Shown here piece after piece: positions 44,180 to 52,191 of a stretch of 64,000 nt of DNA (position 1 is the first letter of the stretch; each line of letters starts with the position of its first letter). Made by a program: the position numbers and the translations under genes. The stretch is from Prevotella sp. (GTDB taxonomy: Bacteria; Bacteroidota; Bacteroidia; Bacteroidales; Bacteroidaceae), in NCBI GenBank assembly GCA_016286995.1, contig JAEEVA010000007.1, forward strand, positions 36,168 through 100,167, in the 5' to 3' direction. Below the pieces are notes generated by a model, which had not been told where the DNA came from, did not search any database, and worked only from the letters and a program-made list of their open reading frames with translations.

Positions 44180-45004
44180 ATGAAACAAGTCAGACCGAAG
44201 AAAAACCTGGGTCAGCACTTCCTGACCGACCTGACAATAGCCCGTCGGATAGCCGATACGGTAGATGAACCCTATGCTGACCTGCCAGTATTGGAGGTTG
44301 GACCAGGCATGGGCGTGATGACGCAGTATTTAGTGGAGAAGCCACGACCGGTGAAGGTGGTGGAGATTGACCGTGAGTCAGTAGCGTACCTGAAAAACAC
44401 GCTGTTCAAAGACTCAGCCATCAGCCCTCAATCCTCAGCCATCATTGAAGGAGACTTTCTGCGCATGGAACTGAAGGACGTCTTTGGCGGTCAGCAGTTT
44501 GTACTGACTGGTAACTATCCCTACGATATCTCGTCGCAGATATTCTTCAAGGTCATTGATAACCGCGACCTCATTCCCTGTTGTACGGGTATGATTCAGC
44601 ATGAGGTGGCGTTGCGTATGGCGTCGAAGCCAGGCACGAAAGCTTATGGTATTCTGTCGGTACTCATCCAGGCCTGGTATGACGTGGAATACCTGTTCAT
44701 GGTCGACGAGACGGTGTTCAATCCGCCACCTAAGGTAAAGAGTGCCGTCATCCGCATGACGCGCAATCAGACTGACCATTTAGATTGCGACGAACAATTG
44801 TTCAAGCGTGTGGTGAAGACCGTGTTCAACCAGCGCCGTAAGATGCTGCGCGTCTCGTTGCGCCAACTATTGCCCGCTATCGGCCATCAGCCATCAATTA
44901 TCAGCAATCATCCCTTCATGACCATGCGTCCCGAACAGCTTTCCATCGAACAGTTTGTGGAGCTGACAAATATGGTAGAGGAGGAACTCAGAAAGGAAGG
45001 ATAA
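44180..45004 (+). CDS. ksgA: 16S rRNA dimethyladenosine transferase
   Basis: 274 residues. RsmA/KsgA dimethylates two adenines near the 3' end of 16S rRNA. Motifs: KKNLGQHFLTD at the start, VLEVGPGMGVMTQYL (SAM), TGNYPYDISSQIFFK (NLPY-type catalytic motif as NYPY) and PPPKVKSAVIRM. A heptamer element (44414-44448) adds SAISPQSSAIIEG-type residues between the SAM motifs. Confidence 0.97.
   Translation: MKQVRPKKNLGQHFLTDLTIARRIADTVDEPYADLPVLEVGPGMGVMTQYLVEKPRPVKVVEIDRESVAYLKNTLFKDSAISPQSSAIIEGDFLRMELKDVFGGQQFVLTGNYPYDISSQIFFKVIDNRDLIPCCTGMIQHEVALRMASKPGTKAYGILSVLIQAWYDVEYLFMVDETVFNPPPKVKSAVIRMTRNQTDHLDCDEQLFKRVVKTVFNQRRKMLRVSLRQLLPAIGHQPSIISNHPFMTMRPEQLSIEQFVELTNMVEEELRKEG
44414..44448 (+). 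repeat. Five-heptamer element inside ksgA
   Basis: Units TCAGCCA, TCAGCCC, TCAATCC, TCAGCCA, TCATTGA, phased and in frame. The sense strand is the stop-free strand. Confidence 0.88.
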
Positions 45005-45126
45005 AAGTGTGTGTGCGCGGCCACAAAATACATGTGTTCGCACACAAACAATTGATTTGCATCAAGAATTAGCCCCTTTTTAGCAAAAACTTGATGATTT
45101 ATGATGGTGCATTGTGAAATAGTTCG

Positions 45127-45134
45127 TACCTTTG
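45127..45134 (+). promoter_or_regulatory. -7 box of candidate RNA A
   Basis: TACCTTTG preceding an ORF-less region that ends in a terminator. The -33 position has only a weak match. Confidence 0.55.
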
Positions 45135-45140
45135 CACCGT

Positions 45141-45345
45141 CTTCAATAAGTTATTAGAATTAAGGTAAAAGATTTCAGGTTTGATTCTTCGATAGGATTA
45201 GAACGATTAAGGTAAGTAAAGAAAGATTGGATAAAGGATAACACCGACGTCGTGAGACGCACTTTTTTAAAGAAATAGGTTTTTAGTTATTGATAGTAGT
45301 TAAATGCAGCACGCAGGACTTTTTGCCTACGTGCTGCATTTTTAT
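45141..45345 (+). ncRNA. Candidate structured noncoding RNA A (about 205 nt)
   Basis: Promoter-to-terminator unit without an ORF. The core has AGGATAACA (45235-45243) followed by a CGTC-GTGA-GACG hairpin (45248-45259), enclosed by AAAGAAAG (45218-45225) pairing with the U tract at 45262-45268. The same core, with paired changes, occurs at 22840-22899 on the minus strand. Length resembles 6S-type or Bacteroidales-specific RNAs, but I cannot assign a family. Confidence 0.7.
45303..45345 (+). terminator. Terminator of candidate RNA A
   Basis: AATGCAGCACGCAGG pairs with CCTACGTGCTGCATT (45303-45340), followed by TTTATTAT. Confidence 0.85.
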
Positions 45346-45414
45346 TATCTGAGAAGGGTAAAGCTACGAATGTCTTTCTGACGGCATTATTGAATGGTTT
45401 TCACATTGTTTTCT

Positions 45415-46857
45415 TCACTTCTTTGCCCACTTGCCTCTTACCAGACGGGCGAGGAAGATGAGGCCGCGGAAGGTGAGTTCGATGGCCATGGCCGTCCAGA
45501 CACCTGGGAGACCGTAGGTAGTGGCGAGCAGGGCAGCGAGGGTCAGACGGACGCCCCACATGGATAGCAGGCTCATGATGGCCGGACACAACGTATCGCC
45601 CATGCCGACGAAGACACCGTTGCAGACGATGGCTGCGGCAAACATGGGTTCGGCAAAGGCCTCGATGCGCAGACAGTCGGTGCCCACGCTGATGATGTCG
45701 CTGACGGGCGTCATGAGCGTCATCAGTTCGGGGGCGAAGACAAACATCAGACCCCCCATGGCGGTCATGACGAGCATGCCCAGAATGACGGACATGTAGG
45801 CAAAGGAGCGTGTGAGCAACTGTTTGCCGGCACCATAGCTCTGGCCGACGAGTGTGGTGGCAGCCTCGGCAATGCCGAAGCCAGGCATGTAGCACAAGCT
45901 TTCGACGGTGATGCCCAGCGAGTGGGCGGCAATGGCAATGGTTCCCAATGGTGCTACGATGGCCGTGCTGATAATCTGTGCACCACCCATCAGCATGTGC
46001 TGCAGTCCCATGGGTGCACCAATCTTGAAGGCAGTATTCACCACGTCGGCACGTGGCTTGAAGTGGTCCCAGGTAAGGGGAACGTGGGGAGTGGCTGGTG
46101 ATGAGTGAGAAGTGGTCAGTGAGAGGTCGGAGCGGAAGAGGAGGAACCAGAGCATAAGGATGGCGGTGATGAACATAGCCAGGCCTGTACCTACGGCGGC
46201 TCCCACGACACCCATGTTGAAGATGTAGATGAACAGGTAGTTGAAGACGACGTCCATGGCGCACATAAGGATGTTGAGCATGGACGGCACCTTCATGTTG
46301 CCGGCACACTTCAGCATGGAACCCGCCAGACCCTCCATCTGGAAGAAGATGCCGCAGACGCCGAAAATGGCAAAGTAGAGCGTGGCATCGTGGCAGACGT
46401 CGTCGGCGCCGCCCAGCCAGTGGGGCAGGGGACCGCTGATGGCGAGGCTGATCATCATGATGGCAAGTGCCCAGATGAGGCTGCACACCAGCGACTGGCG
46501 TAGGATGCGACGGGCACGCTTGAAATCGTTGGCTCCGATGGCATGTGCCACCTGTACGCTGAATCCCATGTTGACAGCTGATGACAGACCACCCATGAGC
46601 CACCCCGTGGTCTCAACCAGTCCGATGGCTGCCGAGGCCTGGGCGCCCAGGTGTCCCACCATGGAGGCGTCGATGAAGAACATGACGGTAGCAGAGATCT
46701 GTGCGAGTATAGAAGGAATACTCAGGCCGATAATGAGCCTGAGTTTCTCGCCTTGCGTCATCTCGCGTCCCTCGCGGATGAAGGCCAACAGTTTCTTGCT
46801 ATTTGTAACCTTCACTATTCTCTCTTTCTCTCCTTCAGAATGTGGCAATGAGAGCAC
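45415..46857 (-). CDS. MATE family efflux transporter
   Basis: Up to 480 residues, 12 membrane helices in two homologous halves (first-half start LIIGLSIPSILAQISATVMF; second half FKIGAPMGLQHMLMGGAQII). MATE proteins export drugs or metabolites using Na+ or H+. The start is uncertain: ATG at 46857, or GTG at 46815 which gives a more usual N-terminus. A heptamer element (46097-46131) encodes the interhalf loop LTTSHSSPATPHV. Last gene of a minus-strand series with only 9 bases to the previous gene. Confidence 0.93.
   Translation of the reverse strand: MLSLPHSEGEKERIVKVTNSKKLLAFIREGREMTQGEKLRLIIGLSIPSILAQISATVMFFIDASMVGHLGAQASAAIGLVETTGWLMGGLSSAVNMGFSVQVAHAIGANDFKRARRILRQSLVCSLIWALAIMMISLAISGPLPHWLGGADDVCHDATLYFAIFGVCGIFFQMEGLAGSMLKCAGNMKVPSMLNILMCAMDVVFNYLFIYIFNMGVVGAAVGTGLAMFITAILMLWFLLFRSDLSLTTSHSSPATPHVPLTWDHFKPRADVVNTAFKIGAPMGLQHMLMGGAQIISTAIVAPLGTIAIAAHSLGITVESLCYMPGFGIAEAATTLVGQSYGAGKQLLTRSFAYMSVILGMLVMTAMGGLMFVFAPELMTLMTPVSDIISVGTDCLRIEAFAEPMFAAAIVCNGVFVGMGDTLCPAIMSLLSMWGVRLTLAALLATTYGLPGVWTAMAIELTFRGLIFLARLVRGKWAKK
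46097..46131 (-). repeat. Five-heptamer element inside MATE gene
   Basis: Units GGTGATG, AGTGAGA, AGTGGTC, AGTGAGA, GGTCGGA on the plus strand; the gene reads the stop-free strand. It encodes the loop between the two halves of the transporter. Confidence 0.75.
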
Positions 46858-46866
46858 TCATCATTT

Positions 46867-47601
46867 CTACTGGTAGTTCCTTATGCGGACGTCAATACCC
46901 GTACCGCTGAGCATTACGCGGATCTTGCTGACGGGTGTGTCGTTGTAGTGGTAGGGAAAGAGTACCTTGGGCTTAATGATCTTTGCAGCACGGATAAGCT
47001 GGTCGACGGTCATGGTGTATGGCTGGTTGCAGGGCAGGAAAGCAACATCGATAGGGCCGAGGTCGCTCATCTCTGGGATGTCCTCCGTATCACCGGCCAC
47101 GTAGATGCGTAGACCGTCGATGGTCAGGATATAGCCGTTGTCGCGTCCCTTGGGATGGAACTGCTCGTGACCCTTGGTGGTGTTATAGGCCGGTACAGCC
47201 TTCAGCGTCAGGTCGGTGCCAATGGTGACGCTGTCGCCATTGTGCATTACACGGCTGTTGCGGTACATCTGGCCTACGGCAGGGTTGCTGTAGACAACAG
47301 TATTCGTGGTGACGAGCTGTGCGAGGGCCATGCGGTCGAAATGGTCGGCATGCTCATGAGTGATGAAGATGATGTTGGGCTTGGGCATGCTGGTATAGTC
47401 CGTTTCGGGTTTGAGCATGGTGACGGGGTCGAAATAGTAGACGCGTCCGTCGTATTCCATCATGATACTGGCATGCTTGATGCACGTCATCTTCACTTCC
47501 TTTCCCGACTGTGTCTTGAAGGTGTCGGTCTGTCGCTGCTGCGCAGAGGCATTGAAAGGTAAAAAGGCTAAAAGGTACAAAAGAAATTGACAGATTTTCA
47601 T
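46867..47601 (-). CDS. Exported metallo-beta-lactamase-fold hydrolase
   Basis: 244 residues. Signal peptide MKICQFLLYLLAFLPFNASA. Zinc motif THEHADHFD (about 81-89) and the later GDTEDIPE and FPYHYND positions fit UlaG/YtnP-like MBL hydrolases. Periplasmic location is predicted. Substrate unknown. The signal peptide closely matches that of the TolC-family protein at 52189 at DNA level. Confidence 0.88.
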   Translation of the reverse strand: MKICQFLLYLLAFLPFNASAQQRQTDTFKTQSGKEVKMTCIKHASIMMEYDGRVYYFDPVTMLKPETDYTSMPKPNIIFITHEHADHFDRMALAQLVTTNTVVYSNPAVGQMYRNSRVMHNGDSVTIGTDLTLKAVPAYNTTKGHEQFHPKGRDNGYILTIDGLRIYVAGDTEDIPEMSDLGPIDVAFLPCNQPYTMTVDQLIRAAKIIKPKVLFPYHYNDTPVSKIRVMLSGTGIDVRIRNYQ

Positions 47602-47613
47602 ACGTTTATTTGA

Positions 47614-48735
47614 TTAGTTGTCCTTAGAGTTATCGTTAGGGTTATCGTTAGGGCTATTGTTCTTGACTTTGACGAAATACCTATGGTAGTAGGTGATAAG
47701 CAGGGTGGTCATAGGCAGGGCGATAATCATACCCATGATGCCTAACAGTGAACCCCAGATGGAGAGCGACAGCAGGATGATGGCCGAGTTCAGACCCGTG
47801 ACATGACCCATAATCTTCGGTACGAGAATGGTGTCCTGGATGGATTGTACGACGGCAAAGACGATAAGTGCCAGCAACATAATCATCCAGAAGTTCTGAC
47901 CGGTATCAGCGGCCTTGATGACAGCCAGCAGGATGGTGGGTACAAAGCCTACCAGTTGCAGATAGGGTACCATGTTGAGCAGGCCGATGAACATGCCGAG
48001 ACCAATGGCCATGGGGAAGTCAATGATGAGGAACCCAATGCTGAACAGGACTCCGACACAGAGGGCTACTAAGCCCTGACCGCGGAAATAGAGGTTCATA
48101 CCCTGTCCGACGTCGGCCACTAATTTGGTGGCAAAGGGACGGTAGCGCTCAGGCAGCAGGTAGACCCATCTTTTGCTAAAGTCCTCATAGTCTATTAATA
48201 TAAATAAGGTATAGAGGAACACCATGGTCAGCGAGAAGACGCTGGACACGATGCTGATGGACTGTGCTATGACTGCCCAAACCTTAGGTACAGTCTGTTT
48301 GATACTGTCGATGAAGCCTTCCTGTGTGATGAGGGTCTTGACATCCTTCACGGAGACATTGTCATGGATGAAGTCCTCTATCATTTCAGGAATGTTGTTC
48401 ATGTTGGCCTTGTTGGAAACGTACATCACCAGCAGGTCCTTCACGCGCAGTCCTTCATCAATCATGGGCGGAATCATGAGCCAGCCAAGACCAGTGAGCA
48501 GCAGCCCGACGGTGATGAAAGTACACAGGATGCCCACGATGCGGTACTTCATGCGGCACTTGTACTGGAAGAACTTCACTACCGGGAACAGCAGATAGGC
48601 AATGAGCCAGGCCAGAAAGAAGGGTAGAAGTACGGAACTGAGCCTGTTGAGCAGCATCACAATACCTGTGATAATGGCAACGGCAATGGCGCCACGAATG
48701 AATCTGTCGAAAGTAATCTCTTTTCTCGGTCCCAT
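47614..48735 (-). CDS. AI-2E family transporter-like membrane protein
   Basis: 373 residues, 7-8 membrane helices, the PerM/TqsA family. Family-typical GLGMFIGLLNMVPYLQLVGF and the C-terminal IWGSLLGIMGMIIALPMTTL are present. Members export signalling molecules or ions; the substrate here is unknown. The C-terminal tail NSPNDNPNDNSKDN comes from a 12-bp tandem repeat near 47625-47660. Confidence 0.88.
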   Translation of the reverse strand: MGPRKEITFDRFIRGAIAVAIITGIVMLLNRLSSVLLPFFLAWLIAYLLFPVVKFFQYKCRMKYRIVGILCTFITVGLLLTGLGWLMIPPMIDEGLRVKDLLVMYVSNKANMNNIPEMIEDFIHDNVSVKDVKTLITQEGFIDSIKQTVPKVWAVIAQSISIVSSVFSLTMVFLYTLFILIDYEDFSKRWVYLLPERYRPFATKLVADVGQGMNLYFRGQGLVALCVGVLFSIGFLIIDFPMAIGLGMFIGLLNMVPYLQLVGFVPTILLAVIKAADTGQNFWMIMLLALIVFAVVQSIQDTILVPKIMGHVTGLNSAIILLSLSIWGSLLGIMGMIIALPMTTLLITYYHRYFVKVKNNSPNDNPNDNSKDN

Positions 48736-48744
48736 ATATATGAT

Positions 48745-48766
48745 GTAAGAATTAAGAGTTAAGAAT
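48745..48766 (-). repeat. Short heptamer array at permease stop
   Basis: Three phased units of TAAGAAT type overlap the stop of the ABC permease gene at 48759. Stops lie on its sense strand. Confidence 0.6.
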
Positions 48767-50042
48767 TACTGGCCTGACGTGCCTGCCGGTTGTGTTGCAG
48801 GAAACGGAGACGCTCAATGGCCTGACGGCGCGAGCGGTAAATCTGGAAGCGGTAGACGCAGAATGCCAGCAGGAAATAGCACAGGGCCTGGAGCCACAGA
48901 ATGCGGTACTCCGTCGTGACGTCGCTGAGAGACGCTCCCATAGTGTTCAGACGGACGAAAGCCCGTGCCCCGAAGGTACTGGGGAAGAGCCACGAGACAC
49001 CCTGCCACATGCCGGGGATGTTGTTCTGAGGCCATGAGATGCCCATCATGAACAACAGGGGAATGGACACGAACACCACGAGCAGCATGACATTCTCACG
49101 GTATTTGACCATACACGAGACGACCATGCCGAAGAAGATGCATGCCAGTACGTAGGGCGTCATGATGGTGAGCAGCGTCTGCCAGGTGGCCAGTTGCGGG
49201 AAGTGGAACAGCCGTGGTACGGCAGCGGCGAGCCACGTACCCATGACGGCATAGATCATGACGTAACACATGGCCTTACCCAAAATGATGGGCAGGGTAT
49301 TGTTGTAGCGGGAGTCGCCCACAGGAATGAGGTTACGGTAGGGATTCTCGTCACGTGCCGTACCGGCAGAGAGTCCGATACCTAACACAAGTGTCTGCTG
49401 AAGAATGAGCATCAGTACGGCAGGCAGTATGCTGGAGCCGTAGCCGGCGGAGGGGTTGAACACAGGTACTTCGTCGTAGTCTAACGGACGGGTGGCAATA
49501 ACTTCCTCGCGACGGGTATAGTAGCCGCCTAAATGCTGCTTCAGCTGGGTTCCCATCTCCATCGTCACTGTCTGAGCCGTCTGGAAGATGGCCTTGTAAG
49601 TGAGCATGAGGCTCATGTCACAATAGACGCTGACGGTGCTTTGCTCCATACGAAGCACGTTACTCTCGAAGTTGGAAGGTATCAGGTAGACGCCCTTTAC
49701 CAGCTGGCGGCTGACGAGTGACTTGGCTTCGTCGAGGTCCTGGGCATAATACTTCACGTGGACATCGGGCGAGGCGTCGCACATGCGGATGAACTGTCGC
49801 GAAAGACTGGAGTGTGACTGGTCGACGACGCATACGGGAACCTCGTGGACGGCCTCATTATTGTAAATCCACGAATAAAGTAACGGATAGACAATAGGCA
49901 CGACGATGAAGAAGATGAGCACACCCTCGTCCTTGAACACCTGCTGCATCTCTTTACGCCAGATGAAACAGGCATTTTGTAGTCCTATATAGATATTATG
50001 GAATATAGACATAGGTGAGCATTGCATTCTTGATTTTACCAA
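48759..50042 (-). CDS. ABC-2 type transport permease (YhhJ/YbhR-like), copy 2
   Basis: Up to 427 residues; ATG at 50012 (MSIFHNIYIGLQNACFIWRK) is a likely alternative start. One N-terminal helix, a large extracytoplasmic domain (about 50-220) and five C-terminal helices, as in ABC-2 exporters paired with HlyD/TolC. It overlaps the upstream permease. I see no ATP-binding subunit in the window, so it must be encoded elsewhere or lost. Confidence 0.88.
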   Translation of the reverse strand: MVKSRMQCSPMSIFHNIYIGLQNACFIWRKEMQQVFKDEGVLIFFIVVPIVYPLLYSWIYNNEAVHEVPVCVVDQSHSSLSRQFIRMCDASPDVHVKYYAQDLDEAKSLVSRQLVKGVYLIPSNFESNVLRMEQSTVSVYCDMSLMLTYKAIFQTAQTVTMEMGTQLKQHLGGYYTRREEVIATRPLDYDEVPVFNPSAGYGSSILPAVLMLILQQTLVLGIGLSAGTARDENPYRNLIPVGDSRYNNTLPIILGKAMCYVMIYAVMGTWLAAAVPRLFHFPQLATWQTLLTIMTPYVLACIFFGMVVSCMVKYRENVMLLVVFVSIPLLFMMGISWPQNNIPGMWQGVSWLFPSTFGARAFVRLNTMGASLSDVTTEYRILWLQALCYFLLAFCVYRFQIYRSRRQAIERLRFLQHNRQARQASNS

Positions 50043-51165
50043 TAACTAACCACGGCAGCAGCATGAAGCCGGCCAGGGCGGCAAAGTGGAACCACGACTC
50101 GATGAGTGGGAAACCATTGAAGATACACGTCTGGTATATCATCCAGTAGTGGCGTAAAGGGAACAGCCATGACAGCGACTGCAGGGGGGCGTCCATGCCC
50201 ATGACGGGGAAGGCAGAGCCTGCCATTGAGATGCTGAGTACAGCCCATAGCGACGAAATACTCATCGACATACGCAGCGAGGGCATCAGTCCGAAGGCGA
50301 AGATGCCAAAGCCCTGTGAGGCCAGCACCTGTATGAGTCCTAATAGTATAAGCATCCACGGACCACCCAGATGGGGGAACCCGAGGTGATAGAAAACATA
50401 CCATTCATAGCCGTAGACCAGAGCCAGCCAGATGAGAGCCTGGGGTAGGAACTTGCCCAGCAATGCCACAAACATGCGGTTGTCGGCCATCTCCAACCAT
50501 TTCTTCGAGGAGTTGAACTTCAACTCCGTACCGAGGGAGTAGGTGGAAATAAGGAAGATGAACAGCATGATGATGCCAGGTACCATGACGGTGGTGAGGT
50601 AGATGTTGTAGCTGCTCCACGGGTTGGCAATCTGGTGCAGGTCAACGGTGATAGGCTGCAGCAGCGTCTGAATCTGCTTGTCAGTGAGTCCCTTGGCACG
50701 CATGGTAGCCTGTCCCACGGCTGCCGAGCCAAGTGTGGAGACGGTCTTCAGGTCCTTCATGACCATGGAACCGGCAGCCAGCGTGGTATTGGAATAGTAA
50801 AACGATATCTTGGGCTGGCGACTGGCCAGCAGATTGGACGTGGTACCCTTGGGAAAATAGAGGAAACCGTAGATGTCGCCCTGCTGAACGGCCTTGCGGG
50901 CCTCGCTGACGCTGGGGTAGTGAGCTGCGACATGCGACATCTGCATGCCATCGAGACGGCGTGTCAGTGCCCGTGTCGTCGATGTGTTATCGAGGTCGAC
51001 GACACCTACAGGCAAACTGGTAGGTACACCGTCGTCCAGCATCGAGGTGAAGAAAAACACCACGAAGATAGGAAATAGCACCATACAGAAGCGGTAGATG
51101 TGATTCTGGCGTAGAATCAACAACTCACGCAGCATGATGTCCCATATTTGCCTAAGCGTCTTCAC
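49996..51165 (-). CDS. ABC-2 type transport permease, copy 1
   Basis: 389 residues, GTG start at 51165, 3 bases after the hlyD-like stop. Topology as the following gene: FCMVLFPIFVVFFFTSMLDD (TM1), a periplasmic domain, then VMVPGIIMLFIFLISTYSLG and further helices. Two permeases plus HlyD and TolC form a tripartite exporter of the YbhFSR or YhiI type; the substrate is not predictable from this sequence. Confidence 0.9.
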   Translation of the reverse strand: MKTLRQIWDIMLRELLILRQNHIYRFCMVLFPIFVVFFFTSMLDDGVPTSLPVGVVDLDNTSTTRALTRRLDGMQMSHVAAHYPSVSEARKAVQQGDIYGFLYFPKGTTSNLLASRQPKISFYYSNTTLAAGSMVMKDLKTVSTLGSAAVGQATMRAKGLTDKQIQTLLQPITVDLHQIANPWSSYNIYLTTVMVPGIIMLFIFLISTYSLGTELKFNSSKKWLEMADNRMFVALLGKFLPQALIWLALVYGYEWYVFYHLGFPHLGGPWMLILLGLIQVLASQGFGIFAFGLMPSLRMSMSISSLWAVLSISMAGSAFPVMGMDAPLQSLSWLFPLRHYWMIYQTCIFNGFPLIESWFHFAALAGFMLLPWLVIGKIKNAMLTYVYIP

Positions 51166-51168
51166 TAT

Positions 51169-52152
51169 TTACTTCACAATAAGTGACATGCCCGGACGAA
51201 GCCCCTCCATCTTTTCTGTCGGACGAGCCTTGACCTCGAAGGTCTTTAGGTCGTACTGCCCATTAGCCTTGGTGGCCTTCCAAACGGCATACGAGCCCTG
51301 GTCCTTCATGTAATAGACCTTCATCTCAATCTCCTTATTGAAGGCAGGAACGAATGCCTTGAAGGTCTTGCCAATCTCCATGCCGTTCAACTGGTCTTCG
51401 CGGACATTGAATGTTCCCCACATATCGTGCATCATCGAGATGGTCATGATGGGACTACCCGTACCGACCAGTTCACCCACTTTGGGATAAATGTCGCTAA
51501 CCTCGCCCTCCATCTGGGCTACCTGTACAGTTTCATGGATATAGCTGTTCACTTCCTGTACGGCACCGCGTGCACGGCCTACCTGAGCGGCTGCGGCCAT
51601 CTTGTCCTCACGGCGGGCACCGTTGACAGCCATCTGATACTGGCTCTCGGCAGCCTTGCACTGCGCTTCCATGGCCTTGTAACTGGCATAGACCTCATCA
51701 CGCTTCTGCGCACTGACGACGCCTTCGTCGAACAGACGTTGGATGCGCTGATACGACTTCTCGGCAATCTCCAGGCCGGCCTTGGCCTGCTGCCACAGCT
51801 GGTAGGCCCCCTGAATCTGCTCCTGACGGGCACCGTTCTGGGCTTTCAACTCCAAGGCAGCTGCGGCATTCTCGGCACTCTGAGCCTGTTCCATCTTGGC
51901 GCGCACCTCAGGAGCATCCAGAATGGCCAGCGTATCGCCAACCTTGACATAGTCACCCTCCTTGACGCGAATCTCCAGAATACGTCCAGGCACCTTGCTC
52001 GATACACGGTATTCACTGGCTTCTACCTGACCTTGTATCAGTTCAGGGTCACGGCCCAGTGCAAAGAACCCTATCAGGGCAACGATAATCACGACTGCTG
52101 CAAATCCTACGATTGCAAGCAAAATGTTGTTATGCTGTGTTTTTGCTGACAT
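51169..52152 (-). CDS. HlyD/EmrA-type membrane fusion protein
   Basis: 327 residues from the ATG at 52152; the in-frame ATG at 52167 is inside the spacer repeat. One N-terminal helix (ILLAIVGFAAVVIIVALIGF), then a lipoyl-like domain split around a coiled-coil hairpin (VSSKVPGRILEIRVKEGD, then a Lys/Gln/Glu-rich helix pair about 85-190). It bridges the inner-membrane permeases and TolC. Confidence 0.92.
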   Translation of the reverse strand: MSAKTQHNNILLAIVGFAAVVIIVALIGFFALGRDPELIQGQVEASEYRVSSKVPGRILEIRVKEGDYVKVGDTLAILDAPEVRAKMEQAQSAENAAAALELKAQNGARQEQIQGAYQLWQQAKAGLEIAEKSYQRIQRLFDEGVVSAQKRDEVYASYKAMEAQCKAAESQYQMAVNGARREDKMAAAAQVGRARGAVQEVNSYIHETVQVAQMEGEVSDIYPKVGELVGTGSPIMTISMMHDMWGTFNVREDQLNGMEIGKTFKAFVPAFNKEIEMKVYYMKDQGSYAVWKATKANGQYDLKTFEVKARPTEKMEGLRPGMSLIVK

Positions 52153-52156
52153 AATA

Positions 52157-52191
52157 TCAATTATCAATTATCAATTTTCAATTATCTATTA
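52157..52191 (-). repeat. Five-heptamer element at tolC stop
   Basis: Units TCAATTA, TCAATTA, TCAATTT, TCAATTA, TCTATTA on the plus strand; the tolC-like stop codon (52189-52191) is in the last unit. Its sense strand carries TGA and TAA. Confidence 0.92.

Noticed and set aside
45008..45046. GTGTGTGCG...CGCACACA inverted repeat after ksgA as terminator
   Set aside because: Short arms, long loop and no T tract; the sequence is also low in complexity.
45401..46603. 400-codon frame overlapping the MATE gene
   Set aside because: His/Arg-rich shadow frame; the MATE frame has the membrane helices.
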